Counted from the first letter of the stretch, positions 53,076 to 62,198 are shown. The stretch is DNA of 64,000 bases from Herbinix sp. (GCA_029240245.1 JARBTJ010000012.1:1-64000), one strand, 5' to 3'. The notes: generated by a model not told the origin, from the sequence alone. Made by a program: numbers and translations.

Positions 53076-53102
53076 CTTTAATCCAATTAGTAAGGAGACA
53101 CG

Positions 53103-53603
53103 ATGAAAACAAAGAAAATAGCTACCTATGGCCTGTTAGTTGCATTAGCGTTTATATTAAGTTATGTTGAAACCTTAGTCACGATACCCTTCCCCCCGGT
53201 TCCGGGGATGAAGCTGGGGCTTGCCAATCTGGTTGTATTAGCAGCATTATATACTATGGGAGGGAAGGAATCCCTCGTTCTGTCCGTACTGAGAATCGTC
53301 CTGGTAGGCTTTACCTTCGGACATCCGTCCACTATGTTGTTCAGCATTGCAGGTGGTTTATTAAGTTGGATTCTGATGCTTCTTTTTATGAAGACAAAAT
53401 GGTTCAGCCTGGTTGGAGTAAGTATCGTCGGTGGTATTTCCCACAATATTGGGCAGATACTAGTTGCTATTTATATCGTAGATAACATAAATATAGCCTA
53501 TTACCTGCCTTATTTATTGATAACAGGAGCGGTTACCGGTACTTTAATAGGGATACTGGGAGCTATGATTGTAAAAAGAATTAAGAATGTTCAAAACACT
53601 TAA
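53103..53603 (+). CDS. Gx transporter family (heptaprenyl diphosphate synthase component I-like)
   Basis: Hydrophobic protein of 166 aa with five or six membrane helices, related to ECF-type S components. LSYVETLVTIPFPPVPGMKLGLANLVVLAALYTMGGKESL and RIVLVGFTFGHPSTMLFSIAGGLLSW are strongly conserved family stretches (PGvKLGLaN). Despite the historic name there is no prenyl synthase catalytic motif; it probably binds a small ligand for membrane uptake. Follows NusG_II, as in many clostridia. AAGGAG ribosome-binding site. Confidence 0.92.
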   Translation: MKTKKIATYGLLVALAFILSYVETLVTIPFPPVPGMKLGLANLVVLAALYTMGGKESLVLSVLRIVLVGFTFGHPSTMLFSIAGGLLSWILMLLFMKTKWFSLVGVSIVGGISHNIGQILVAIYIVDNINIAYYLPYLLITGAVTGTLIGILGAMIVKRIKNVQNT

Positions 53604-53716
53604 TTCGTGTGAATTAAAACCGTTGCCGAAGTATGGTATCATTTTTACTGTGTTAAAGCTTTTGGTATGTTAAAAGACCTAAGAGAATAAACTTCATCGG
53701 ATAAAGGAAGGTTCAT

Positions 53717-54301
53717 ATGGCAAAATTATACTTTAAATATGGTGTAATGGGAAGCTCAAAAACAGCACAGGCATTGATTACGAAATTCAATTATGAAGAA
53801 CGGGGTATGAAGGTATTATTAATTAAACCCCAGACAGATAGCAGGGAAGGAGAAGGATTAATAAAATCACGAGCCGGCCTTTCTGCCTCTGCCTATATTC
53901 TTCCCTTTTCAGAGAACGTATATGAAAGCTATCAAAAACGAAGTAATCCGGTAGATGTCATCATTGTAGACGAAAGCCAATTCTTATCGGAAGATCAGGT
54001 GGACCAGCTGGCACTTCTGGTGATTGATTATAATATTCCTGTTTTGTGCTTTGGACTGCGTACGGATTTTCGTACGAAAATGTTTCCCGGGAGTAAGCGC
54101 TTGTTAGAAATCGCCGATTCAATTACGGAAATAAAAACGATTTGCTTCTGTGGAAAGAAGGCAACCGTGAATGTTAGAATGGATGGAAACGGTACGATTA
54201 TCACCGAAGGGGAGCAAATCTTAATCGGTGGAAATGACCGGTATACTCCGATGTGTTACCAGTGCTATATCGAAGGTCTGAAAAAGCAGAAGAAGTTGTA
54301 A
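53717..54301 (+). CDS. tdk: Thymidine kinase (type II)
   Basis: Salvages thymidine to dTMP; 194 aa. P-loop GVMGSSKT at 9-16, with Ser where the last Gly of GSGKT is usual, DESQFLS (about 85-91) with the catalytic Glu, FGLRTDFRTKMFPGS lasso-like segment, and zinc ligands CFC and CYQCY near 137 and 178. Length is normal. The GK-to-SK change is worth checking but the rest is fully conserved. Weak AAGGAAGG ribosome-binding site; strong terminator at 54376. Confidence 0.94.
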   Translation: MAKLYFKYGVMGSSKTAQALITKFNYEERGMKVLLIKPQTDSREGEGLIKSRAGLSASAYILPFSENVYESYQKRSNPVDVIIVDESQFLSEDQVDQLALLVIDYNIPVLCFGLRTDFRTKMFPGSKRLLEIADSITEIKTICFCGKKATVNVRMDGNGTIITEGEQILIGGNDRYTPMCYQCYIEGLKKQKKL

Positions 54302-54375
54302 TCGATGGAATGAACAAAAGATTTAATAGGAATGCTGTAACAATGAAATCCTTTCCATAAGAATTTATAATTGAA

Positions 54376-54414
54376 GGGAAATGTGTAGCCATAGCTACAT
54401 GTTTCCCTTTTTTT
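54376..54414 (+). terminator. Terminator of tdk
   Basis: GGGAAATGTGTAGC pairs with GCTACATGTTTCCC around CATA, followed by seven T. Confidence 0.93.
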
Positions 54415-54502
54415 CTATGATATACTAATGCAGAACCCAGAGGAAATTAATAAACCTTTAAAATAAATAAATCTCATGTATATGATAATCAGGAGGAACA
54501 AA

Positions 54503-55252
54503 ATGATAAGAAAAATAATACAGATTGACGAAGAATTATGTAATGGCTGCGGGATTTGTGTCAGTGCCTGCCATGAGGGTGCCATCGGTTTAGTAGAGGG
54601 AAAGGCGAAACTTTTAAGAGATGATTACTGTGACGGACTCGGAAACTGTCTGCCGGCTTGCCCTACCAATGCGATAACCTTTATTGAAAGAGAAGCCTTA
54701 GCTTACAATGAAGAAGAAGTAAAGAGGAACATGGAAAAGCTGGAAAAGGAAAACTTCACAAAAAAGGAGAGCAGCACTCCTGCAGCAGAGGTCCATGGCG
54801 GTTGTCCCGGTTCCAGAATGATGAGTTTGCAAAGAACACAGGAGCAGGAAATACCCACGGATGCTGCAATAAAACCGGCGGTATCCATGTTAAGGCAGTG
54901 GCCGGTTCAAATCCAGCTGGTGCCCGTTAACGCGCCTTACTTTAAAGATGCGGATCTTTTAATTGCAGCAGACTGTACTGCATATTCCTTTGGTGATTTT
55001 CATCAGTTTATGAAGAATAAAATTACTTTAATCGGTTGTCCGAAACTGGATGATGCTGATTATGCAGGAAAGCTTTCTCAAATATTATCTCTTAATAATA
55101 TTAAAAGCATCACGGTGATCCGTATGGAAGTTCCCTGCTGTGGAGGTATTGTCCATGCAGTGAAACAGGCAATGTTAAACAGTAGTCAGATGATACCTTG
55201 GAGAGTAATTACCATATCTACCGAGGGTAAAATAATCGAAGACACACAATAA
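54503..55252 (+). CDS. Two-[4Fe-4S] ferredoxin-like iron-sulfur protein
   Basis: Protein of 249 aa with a bacterial ferredoxin domain: CNGCGICVSACHEGAI and CDGLGNCLPACPTNAIT (about 12-60) bind two clusters. The remainder has further Cys (HGGCPGSRM near 100, AADCTAY near 165, GCPKLDD near 185, PCCGG near 215) and an adjacent Rossmann-like fold. Such proteins occur beside hybrid-cluster protein or Crp genes in clostridia; role in electron transfer inferred. Start 54503 fits AGGAGG nine bases upstream. Its last four codons are the first unit of the 12-bp tandem repeat. Confidence 0.88.
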   Translation: MIRKIIQIDEELCNGCGICVSACHEGAIGLVEGKAKLLRDDYCDGLGNCLPACPTNAITFIEREALAYNEEEVKRNMEKLEKENFTKKESSTPAAEVHGGCPGSRMMSLQRTQEQEIPTDAAIKPAVSMLRQWPVQIQLVPVNAPYFKDADLLIAADCTAYSFGDFHQFMKNKITLIGCPKLDDADYAGKLSQILSLNNIKSITVIRMEVPCCGGIVHAVKQAMLNSSQMIPWRVITISTEGKIIEDTQ

Positions 55253-55336
55253 GACACACAATAAGACACACAATAAGACACACAATAAGACACACAATAA
55301 GACACACAATAAGACACACAATAAGACACATGATAA
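55241..55336 (+). repeat. 12-bp tandem repeat containing the stop codon
   Basis: Unit GACACACAATAA: seven exact copies from 55241 to 55324 and a degenerate eighth (GACACATGATAA) to 55336. The first copy encodes the final Asp-Thr-Gln and stop of the Fe-S protein, so every unit repeats the in-frame stop. The rest of the 527-base gap to 55780 holds a terminator and the next promoter. Confidence 0.97.
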
Positions 55337-55439
55337 GAACAGACAGCAAGATACACAATCCTTATGTTTGTCGTTATGAATGAAAAGTAAGCAATGGAAA
55401 GCTAGCTGTGAAAAGGTTAGGATATGAATTCGATTTATG

Positions 55440-55499
55440 GGATGCTTCACTATATATTATTCCTGGTTAAGGATTAAGTATAGTGAAACATCCTTTTTT
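55440..55499 (+). terminator. Terminator upstream of the nucleoside importer operon
   Basis: GGATGCTTCACTATA with TATAGTGAAACATCC, long loop, then six T. Confidence 0.9.
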
Positions 55500-55704
55500 A
55501 CAGTCTTGAATTAATTATAACTGTCAGGTTAAAAAGATAGCATTGCAAATACGCGATCACCGGAATGAAGTAATAATTATTTCCTTCAAGCTGTTAAATA
55601 TTTTTATTAATGGACAAGATAAATAACGATTGGTAGTTGATGAACGGTGAAACCTTACCTGTTAATTTTATTCAACGTTTTAATCTATATTATATTGGAA
55701 ATAG

Positions 55705-55732
55705 TTGAATTTTTTTGAAGTTTTAGTATAAT
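55705..55732 (+). promoter_or_regulatory. Promoter of the BMP lipoprotein gene
   Basis: TTGAAT (55705-55710), 16 bases, TATAAT (55727-55732); start near 55739. Leader of about 41 bases, too short for a purine riboswitch. Confidence 0.8.
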
Positions 55733-55779
55733 GTATATGACGGTGCTTGTACCGATAAAAATATGGAGGAGAAAATTTT

Positions 55780-56988
55780 ATGAAGAAATTACTATCAATT
55801 ATGTTAGTGCTGGTTTTAGCATTAAGTATGCTGACCGGCTGTGGCACAAAGGATGACGGTAAGGATGATGGCAACAACGATGCCGGTAATAATGCCGGTA
55901 GTGATGCCGGTAGTGATAACACAGCAAGTGGTTATGAAATTGCGCTTATCACAGATAAAGGTAATATTGATGACAAGTCCTTTAATCAAGGTTCCTGGGA
56001 GGGCGTTGTAAAATTTGCAAAGGAGAATAATATTACGCATAACTATTATAAACCGGAAGAGGCTTCCGATGCCGGTTATCTTCAAGCAATTGAGCTGGCA
56101 ATCACCGGCGGAGCTAAGGTTGTTGTAACCCCCGGTTTCTTATTCGAGGTTCCGATTTATGAAGCACAGACTTTATATCCGGAAGTGAAATTCATCTTAC
56201 TTGATGGCTCGCCTCGTACGACTGATTATAGTGATTTTACGATTAAAACCAATGTAGCAAGTATTAAGTATGCTGAAGAAGAATCCGGTTATCTTGCAGG
56301 TTATGCTGCAGTAAAGGATGGCTATAAGAAGCTTGGCTTCATGGGTGGTATGGCTCTTCCTGCAGTTCAAGCTTTTGGTTACGGCTTCTTACAGGGTGCA
56401 CAGGATGCAGCCAAAGAGTTAGGACTTGCCGATAATGAATTATCCGTTATTTATCACTATACCGGTAACTTTGATGAGAATGATACCAACAAAGCAACCG
56501 CAAAAACAATGTATCAGGAAGGCACTGAAGTTATCTTTGCTTGCGGTGGCTCCGTTGGTAAGAGCGTTATGGCTGCAGCTTCTGAAGCCGGCAAAAAGGT
56601 AATCGGTGTTGATACAGACCAAAGATATGATAGTGAAACTGTTATTACATCAGCAACCAAGGGCTTGGGAGCATCTGTATTTCAGGTTCTTGATGCTATT
56701 TATAATACCAAGACCTGGGAGACATATGCAGGAACTACAACATATTTCAATGCTGAAAATGATGGCGTTGGACTACCTACTATCGTAATTGGTGATGCCA
56801 ATGCCAATGCCTTTGACAGATTTGCTTCCTTTGATAAAGCAGCATATGATGTTGTATTTAAAACATTAGTAGACGGAACGGTAGATCCGATCCGCGAAAT
56901 TACATTGGCTGATACAAACGGATATGCTACTGCAGAGGAACTTGTTAATAGTCTTAGTTTAACAAAGGTAGCTGTTGAGGTTAGATAG
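55780..56988 (+). CDS. BMP-family nucleoside-binding lipoprotein
   Basis: Substrate-binding protein of 402 aa for an ABC importer. Signal peptide with lipobox LTGC (Cys 21), an Asp/Gly/Asn-rich low-complexity linker (about 24-48), then the periplasmic-binding fold. IALITDKGNIDDKSFNQGSWEG and KLGFMGGMALPAVQAFGYGFLQGAQDA are the BMP/PnrA hallmarks. Family members bind purine nucleosides; here that is inferred. The ABC genes follow 113 bases later, past a terminator at 57054. Confidence 0.96.
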   Translation: MKKLLSIMLVLVLALSMLTGCGTKDDGKDDGNNDAGNNAGSDAGSDNTASGYEIALITDKGNIDDKSFNQGSWEGVVKFAKENNITHNYYKPEEASDAGYLQAIELAITGGAKVVVTPGFLFEVPIYEAQTLYPEVKFILLDGSPRTTDYSDFTIKTNVASIKYAEEESGYLAGYAAVKDGYKKLGFMGGMALPAVQAFGYGFLQGAQDAAKELGLADNELSVIYHYTGNFDENDTNKATAKTMYQEGTEVIFACGGSVGKSVMAAASEAGKKVIGVDTDQRYDSETVITSATKGLGASVFQVLDAIYNTKTWETYAGTTTYFNAENDGVGLPTIVIGDANANAFDRFASFDKAAYDVVFKTLVDGTVDPIREITLADTNGYATAEELVNSLSLTKVAVEVR

Positions 56989-57053
56989 TATTCGTCCCTA
57001 TATAAAATAGCAGACATATTGTCCTAAAGCCTTAAGAAATGTAAGTCTCGAAG

Positions 57054-57082
57054 GGGGAAGACGAATGTCTTTCCCCTTTTTT
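57054..57082 (+). terminator. Internal terminator between BMP and ABC genes
   Basis: GGGGAAGAC-GAAT-GTCTTTCCCC followed by six T. Placed inside the operon, so it likely lets more lipoprotein than ABC subunits be made. Confidence 0.9.
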
Positions 57083-57155
57083 AAGTCACACATGCCAAAA
57101 GTTGATTGGTTACAGCTATCGGCACCTATGTCATAATTTTATGAGAGAGGTTAAC

Positions 57156-58703
57156 GTGGAAAACTATATTATAGAAATGCTTCATATAACGAAAGAATTT
57201 CCGGGGATCTTAGCAAATGATGATATTACCCTACGGCTTCGCAAAGGGGAAATTCATGCATTGCTGGGGGAGAACGGTGCAGGAAAATCTACGCTTATGA
57301 GTGTACTTTTCGGTCTGTATCAGGCTGAAAAGGGTGAAATCCGTAAAAGCGGAAAACCTGTGAAAATCAATAATCCAAACGATGCTAATGGACTGGGAAT
57401 CGGTATGGTGCATCAGCATTTTAAGCTGGTCGACATTTTTACAGTATTAGAAAACATTATTCTGGGTGTTGAACCAAAGAAAATGGGTTTTATCGATAAG
57501 AAAGAAGCAAGAGAGAAGGTTATCAACTTAAGCAGACAATATGGTCTTAAGGTAAATCCGGATGAACTGATCGAAAAAATATCTGTCGGAATGCAGCAGC
57601 GTGTTGAAATTTTAAAGATGCTGTACCGTGAAAACGAAATCCTAATATTCGATGAGCCGACAGCAGTACTTACCCCACAGGAAATAGATGAACTGATGGA
57701 CATCATGAGGGGGTTTGCCAAGGAAGGAAAGTCGATCTTATTTATTACACATAAATTGAATGAAATTATGGCTGTTGCAGACCGTTGTACAGTACTTCGA
57801 AAAGGAAAATGCATCGGCACAGTTGATATAAAGGACACCACGAAAGAAGAATTGTCAAAAATGATGGTAGGTCGTGATGTCAGCTTTAAGGTCGATAAAA
57901 AGGAAGCCGAGATGAAGGAGGTAATATTAAAGGTACAGAATGTTACGGTTCCTTCGCATTCCCATAAAAACAATGCAGTAAAAAATGTTACCTTTGAGGT
58001 GCATGCAGGTGAGATTGTCGGTATCGCCGGAATTGACGGAAATGGTCAGACTGAGTTTATCAATGCTCTGACGGGACTTGATAAAATGAGTAACGGTTAT
58101 ATCACACTTTGCGATAAAGATATTACAAAGGCGACGATACGTGGACGGTCGAAATCAGGTATGAGCCATATCCCGGAAGACAGACACAAACATGGTCTGG
58201 TTCTTGATTATTCCTTAGAAGAGAATATGGTATTACAAAGATACTGGCAATCGGAATTTGAAAATAAAGGCTTTATACGTAAAATGAAAGTCCGTTCCTA
58301 TGCGGAAGACTTAATTACCCGATTTGATATACGCAGCAGCCAGGGTCCTGTGACGATTGCTAGAAGCATGTCCGGCGGTAACCAGCAGAAGGTAATCGTT
58401 GCCCGTGAGATTGATAAAGAGCATAAGCTTTTAATCGCGGTTCAGCCAACAAGAGGTCTTGATGTAGGTGCAATTGAGAATATACACCGCCAGCTCGTAG
58501 CAACCAGAGATGCAGGTAAGGCTGTTTTACTGGTTTCCCTGGAGCTTGATGAGGTCATGAATGTTAGTGACCGGATTCTTGTCATGTATGAAGGTGAAAT
58601 CGTAGGCGAACTTGATCCGAAGAAGATTACCGTTCAAGAGCTGGGCTTATATATGTCGGGGGCAAAGCGGGACGTAGTAAAGGAGAATGGGAATGCAAAA
58701 TAA
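57156..58703 (+). CDS. Nucleoside ABC transporter ATP-binding protein (two-domain)
   Basis: RbsA/NupA-type double ATPase, about 515 aa. First domain: Walker A GENGAGKST, signature ISVGMQQRVEILK, Walker B LIFDEPTAVLTPQE. Second: degenerate Walker A GIDGNGQTE, signature MSGGNQQKVIVARE, LLIAVQPTRGLDVGA. Start at GTG 57156 is favoured because AGAGAGG precedes it by five to six bases; an ATG 15 bases earlier has no site. Overlaps the next gene by 11 bases. Confidence 0.95.
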   Translation: MENYIIEMLHITKEFPGILANDDITLRLRKGEIHALLGENGAGKSTLMSVLFGLYQAEKGEIRKSGKPVKINNPNDANGLGIGMVHQHFKLVDIFTVLENIILGVEPKKMGFIDKKEAREKVINLSRQYGLKVNPDELIEKISVGMQQRVEILKMLYRENEILIFDEPTAVLTPQEIDELMDIMRGFAKEGKSILFITHKLNEIMAVADRCTVLRKGKCIGTVDIKDTTKEELSKMMVGRDVSFKVDKKEAEMKEVILKVQNVTVPSHSHKNNAVKNVTFEVHAGEIVGIAGIDGNGQTEFINALTGLDKMSNGYITLCDKDITKATIRGRSKSGMSHIPEDRHKHGLVLDYSLEENMVLQRYWQSEFENKGFIRKMKVRSYAEDLITRFDIRSSQGPVTIARSMSGGNQQKVIVAREIDKEHKLLIAVQPTRGLDVGAIENIHRQLVATRDAGKAVLLVSLELDEVMNVSDRILVMYEGEIVGELDPKKITVQELGLYMSGAKRDVVKENGNAK

Positions 58704-60039
58704 TAGGACTTCACAAAATAAAACATTTGCATTAACAAAGATAATGAAAAGTAAAGCATTTTCTGCATTTACCTCTGCTTTACTTGCTATTATTCTAGGC
58801 CTGTTGATCGGTTTTTTGGTTATGGTCATCGCTGGTCCCGAAAAAGCGGTTTTAGGTTTTCGAACGGTTTTAACTGGTGGGTTTAAAAAGCTCGGTAACG
58901 TATTTTATTATGCAACACCAATTATGATGACCGGTCTTGCCGTAGGCTTTGCATTTAAGATGGGTCTGTTCAATATCGGAGCCTCTGGCCAATATACCAT
59001 GGGTATGTTTTTCGCCTTGTATGCAGGATTTATGTGGAAGCTTCCGGTAGGGATTCACTGGATTGTATGTGTACTTGCCGGAATGGTCGGTGGTATGCTA
59101 TGGGGTCTGATTCCCGGTATTTTCAAGGCTTTACTTAACGTAAATGAGGTAATTACTTCAATTATGTTTAACTATATCGGAATGTATCTGGTAGACATGT
59201 TAATCCAACAAAATGCAACCATGTATGTGGCTACAACAACAAGAACGGCCTATCTGCCGGTTTCTTCCCAGCTACCTTCACTCGGAGTACGTAATTCCAA
59301 TGTAAATATATCCATATTTATCGCTATTGCAATAGCTATTATTTTATTCATCATTCTGCATATGACGACCTTTGGTTATGAGTTAAAAGCGACCGGATAT
59401 AATAAGCATGCCAGTAAGTATGCCGGTATGAACGGTACCAGAAATATTATCCTGACTATGGCAATGGCCGGTGGTTTGGCAGGCCTTGGCGGTGCCTTTT
59501 ACATTCTGGCCCCAGCTACCATTCCGGGAAGCAGTATGACCTATGAACCGATTAATATTATCGCCGCGAATGGATTTAACGGTATAGCGGTTGCGCTTTT
59601 AGGTAACTCCAGTCCGATTGGTATTATATTTTCCTCCATATTCATTTCCCATATCCAGCGAGGGGGTACCTTAACCAGCTTATATGGATATAAACCGGAG
59701 ATTATCGATATCGTTATAGCAATTATTATTTATTTTTCCGCTTTCTCTATGTTAATGAAAACAGCGGTTGGCAGCTATTTAAAAAGGTCCTACAGCAGAA
59801 GACATACGGAAACAGAGCGGAAAGAGGAAGCAGATATTCCAAATCCCTCCGAATTGAAGGATGAAGTGGACATACCATCTGCCGTGGACGCCCCGCCGGA
59901 TACGAAGAAGGATACTGTGAGGGCAACTAAAACTGAGGAGAAAGATGCCGTGAATGTAACAGAAGATATTAAATTGGAAACTTTACAGGAAGAGAACACG
60001 GCAGTAAATAACTTGAAAGCAGGGGAAGAGGAGGTTTAA
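58693..60039 (+). CDS. Nucleoside ABC transporter permease (1) with long acidic tail
   Basis: Permease of 448 aa with about nine membrane helices (about 18-360) and the branched-chain/ribose-type loop LKATGYNKHASKYAGMN. GQYTMGMFFALYAGF and GAFYILAPATIPGSSMTYEP are typical. The last about 85 residues are a hydrophilic, charged tail (RKEEADIPNPSELKDEVDIP and onward, rich in E, D, K and T) that I do not recognise as part of the family. Start 58693 has AGGAG seven bases upstream and overlaps the ATPase gene. Next gene starts two bases after its stop. Confidence 0.94.
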   Translation: MQNNRTSQNKTFALTKIMKSKAFSAFTSALLAIILGLLIGFLVMVIAGPEKAVLGFRTVLTGGFKKLGNVFYYATPIMMTGLAVGFAFKMGLFNIGASGQYTMGMFFALYAGFMWKLPVGIHWIVCVLAGMVGGMLWGLIPGIFKALLNVNEVITSIMFNYIGMYLVDMLIQQNATMYVATTTRTAYLPVSSQLPSLGVRNSNVNISIFIAIAIAIILFIILHMTTFGYELKATGYNKHASKYAGMNGTRNIILTMAMAGGLAGLGGAFYILAPATIPGSSMTYEPINIIAANGFNGIAVALLGNSSPIGIIFSSIFISHIQRGGTLTSLYGYKPEIIDIVIAIIIYFSAFSMLMKTAVGSYLKRSYSRRHTETERKEEADIPNPSELKDEVDIPSAVDAPPDTKKDTVRATKTEEKDAVNVTEDIKLETLQEENTAVNNLKAGEEEV

Positions 60040-60041
60040 AT

Positions 60042-61007
60042 ATGGATATATTTTATTATCTAATTCAGAATACACTTCCGGTGATGGTTGCTCTGCTTTT
60101 GGTAGCACTTGGCGGTATGTTCAGTGAACGCAGCGGTGTAATCAATATTGCTCTAGAAGGTATCATGCTTTTTGGTGCCTATATTGGTTGCTTGTTTGTA
60201 TATTTTATCGAGAAATCTTCGCTACCTTCTCAGATTATTCTTTTATTGGGAATGGTAGTGGCAGCTTGCGCAGGCTTAGTCTTTTCCCTGCTGTTATCCA
60301 TGGCTGCAGTCAATATGAAAGCAGACCAGACAATTGTCGGTACTGCCCTAAATATGCTGGTTCCGGCCGGTGTCCTGTTATTTTCCAAAATGTTTTTCAT
60401 GAGTGACGGAGTAACAACTAATATTAATTTCTATGTTAGAAATGTACCGGTACTTGGCAAAATACCAATTCTCGGAGAATTATTTTTTCAGAACACTTAC
60501 ATTAGTGTATATATCGGTATACTAATCTTAATACTTGCTACAGTTGTATTTTATAAGACCAGTTTCGGTCTTCACCTTCGTGCCTGCGGTGAACATCCCC
60601 AGGCGGCTGACTCCGTAGGTATTAATGTTTATCGTATGCGGTATGCCGGTGTAAGTATCTCCGGTATTTTGGGAGGAATCGGCGGTTTCTTCTATGCAGT
60701 CGGAGTAACCAATGGTAATAGTAACGGTCATACCGGAGTAGCAGGCTTTGGTTTCCTTGCTCTGGCTGTAATGATCTTCGGTCAGTGGAAGCCAATAAAG
60801 ATATTGTTCGCCGCTTTGTTTTTTGCCTTCTTACGTACCATGGCATATTCGGTCGCATTGATACCGTTCCTGAAGTCCTTGAACATTAACCAGACTTACT
60901 ATAAAATGCTTCCTTATGTGGCGACGATGGTGGTACTTGCTTTTACCTCTAAAAAATCACGTGCACCGAAAGCAGAAGGAATTCCTTATGATAAGGGTAT
61001 GCGGTAA
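60042..61007 (+). CDS. Nucleoside ABC transporter permease (2)
   Basis: Second permease, 321 aa, about nine helices. Starts FYYLIQNTLPVMVALLLVALGGMFSERSGVINIALEGIMLFGAY, the family-typical first helices (ERSGVINIALEG), and carries the coupling loop HLRACGEHPQAADSVGINVYRMRYAGV. Pairs with permease 1 to form the transmembrane channel. Two-base spacing and AGAGGAGG ribosome-binding site ensure coupling. No terminator identified with certainty afterwards. Confidence 0.96.
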   Translation: MDIFYYLIQNTLPVMVALLLVALGGMFSERSGVINIALEGIMLFGAYIGCLFVYFIEKSSLPSQIILLLGMVVAACAGLVFSLLLSMAAVNMKADQTIVGTALNMLVPAGVLLFSKMFFMSDGVTTNINFYVRNVPVLGKIPILGELFFQNTYISVYIGILILILATVVFYKTSFGLHLRACGEHPQAADSVGINVYRMRYAGVSISGILGGIGGFFYAVGVTNGNSNGHTGVAGFGFLALAVMIFGQWKPIKILFAALFFAFLRTMAYSVALIPFLKSLNINQTYYKMLPYVATMVVLAFTSKKSRAPKAEGIPYDKGMR

Positions 61008-61125
61008 AGGGTTATTATACCGGTCATTTACGTAGAAGTAATATTTATCTTCACGTCACAAAAACTGTAGCAGATGCTCGTTTCCTATCATATCCTTGTA
61101 GTATAACTATAAAAAGGGGATTATT

Positions 61126-61884
61126 ATGGAAGATCGTCTGGCTTATCAAATGCCGTTAATCGGTGATAAAGCACCTTCATTTCATGCAATCACTACCCAG
61201 GGAGAAATCAATTTCCCTCAGGATTACCATGGAAGATGGGTAATCCTTTTCTCCCATCCGGCAGATTTCACTCCTGTTTGTACTACGGAATTTATGACTT
61301 TTGCTTCCATGATGAATGAATTTAAAGCACTTGGCACGGAATTAGTCGGCTTATCGATAGATGCTATTTATTCTCATATTGCATGGTTGCGCAAAATCAG
61401 GGAATTATCCTGGAAGGATATCAAGCATATTGAAGTAACCTTTCCGTTAATCGCTGATTTAACGATGGATATTGCAAAAAAATACGGCATGGTGCATCCG
61501 AGCAGTTCGGGAACACAAACAGTCCGTGCAGTATTCGTCATTGATCCGGAGGCTACGATACGGGCAATTATCTATTATCCGGCAACAACCGGTCGAAATA
61601 TGGAGGAGATAAAGCGTCTTATCATCGCGCTGCAGAAATCGGATTGTGAAAATGTCGCAACACCAGCAAACTGGATGCCGTGTGATGATGTGATAGTACC
61701 GGCACCGGGCACCTGTGGTGCAGCAAATGACAGAATGAACCATGTAAATGAAAATTCTTATTGTTTAGATTGGTTTTTATGCTTTAAACAATCAAACTGC
61801 AGTCCCTGCGGAGGTTCCCTGCCGGAAGCGATGCCTTATCCTTCCGCATTCTCAAGCAGGCTGAGAGACCATTATAAAAGATAA
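61126..61884 (+). CDS. Peroxiredoxin (Prx6/1-Cys-like) with Cys-rich C-terminus
   Basis: Thiol peroxidase of 252 aa. Peroxidatic Cys 52 lies in HPADFTPVCTTEF, and the C-terminal half to about residue 170 is Prx-like (LIADLTMDIAKKYGMVHP, RAVFVIDPEATIRAII). The last 80 residues carry six or seven more Cys (174, 186, 197, 213, 219, 225, 228), far more than a resolving Cys; archaeal-type Prx6 proteins have fewer. Extra Cys may bind metal or relay disulfides. Own transcript with AGGGG ribosome-binding site and terminator at 61923. Confidence 0.93.
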   Translation: MEDRLAYQMPLIGDKAPSFHAITTQGEINFPQDYHGRWVILFSHPADFTPVCTTEFMTFASMMNEFKALGTELVGLSIDAIYSHIAWLRKIRELSWKDIKHIEVTFPLIADLTMDIAKKYGMVHPSSSGTQTVRAVFVIDPEATIRAIIYYPATTGRNMEEIKRLIIALQKSDCENVATPANWMPCDDVIVPAPGTCGAANDRMNHVNENSYCLDWFLCFKQSNCSPCGGSLPEAMPYPSAFSSRLRDHYKR

Positions 61885-61922
61885 GAAATAACAACTTCAT
61901 ACGACCAATATATATAATATGA

Positions 61923-61980
61923 AAAGATCCTTCTTGGGAAACGATGCGAAGATAAAATTCTCCTAAGAAGGATCTTTATT
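61923..61980 (+). terminator. Terminator of the peroxiredoxin gene
   Basis: AAAGATCCTTCTT/AAGAAGGATCTTT, 13-bp stem with 29-base loop, then TATT. Confidence 0.85.
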
Positions 61981-62129
61981 CATGCTGATAAAGCATTTCG
62001 CAGAGTTGTTAGTATTTTATAAGTTGATTTTGAATCAGGAGGATTTCGGAATTTATATTATACATCGATGGAAAAGACTTTTGTGTAAGTAATCCATAGA
62101 AAATTTTGAAGTAATTCATAATGATATGT

Positions 62130-62171
62130 AAGATTATGAACTGCTTTTGCAAGATTATAAAGTGCTTATTT
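62130..62171 (+). repeat. Imperfect 21-bp direct repeat upstream of the DMT gene
   Basis: AAGATTATGAACTGCTTTTGC followed directly by AAGATTATAAAGTGCTTATTT; about 15 of 21 bases agree. It ends 27 bases upstream of the -35 box at 62199, within the 384-base gap 61885-62268, and could be an activator binding pair. Confidence 0.5.
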
Positions 62172-62198
62172 TACTGTATTTTGCTTGTTTTCTACAAC

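Noticed and set aside
55739-55779. Purine riboswitch before the nucleoside importer
   Set aside because: The predicted leader is about 41 bases, too short, and no purine aptamer core is seen upstream.
60528-60858. Antisense reading frames inside transporter and enzyme genes throughout the window
   Set aside because: They lack ribosome-binding sites and family signatures and lie wholly within well-supported genes on the other strand or frame.
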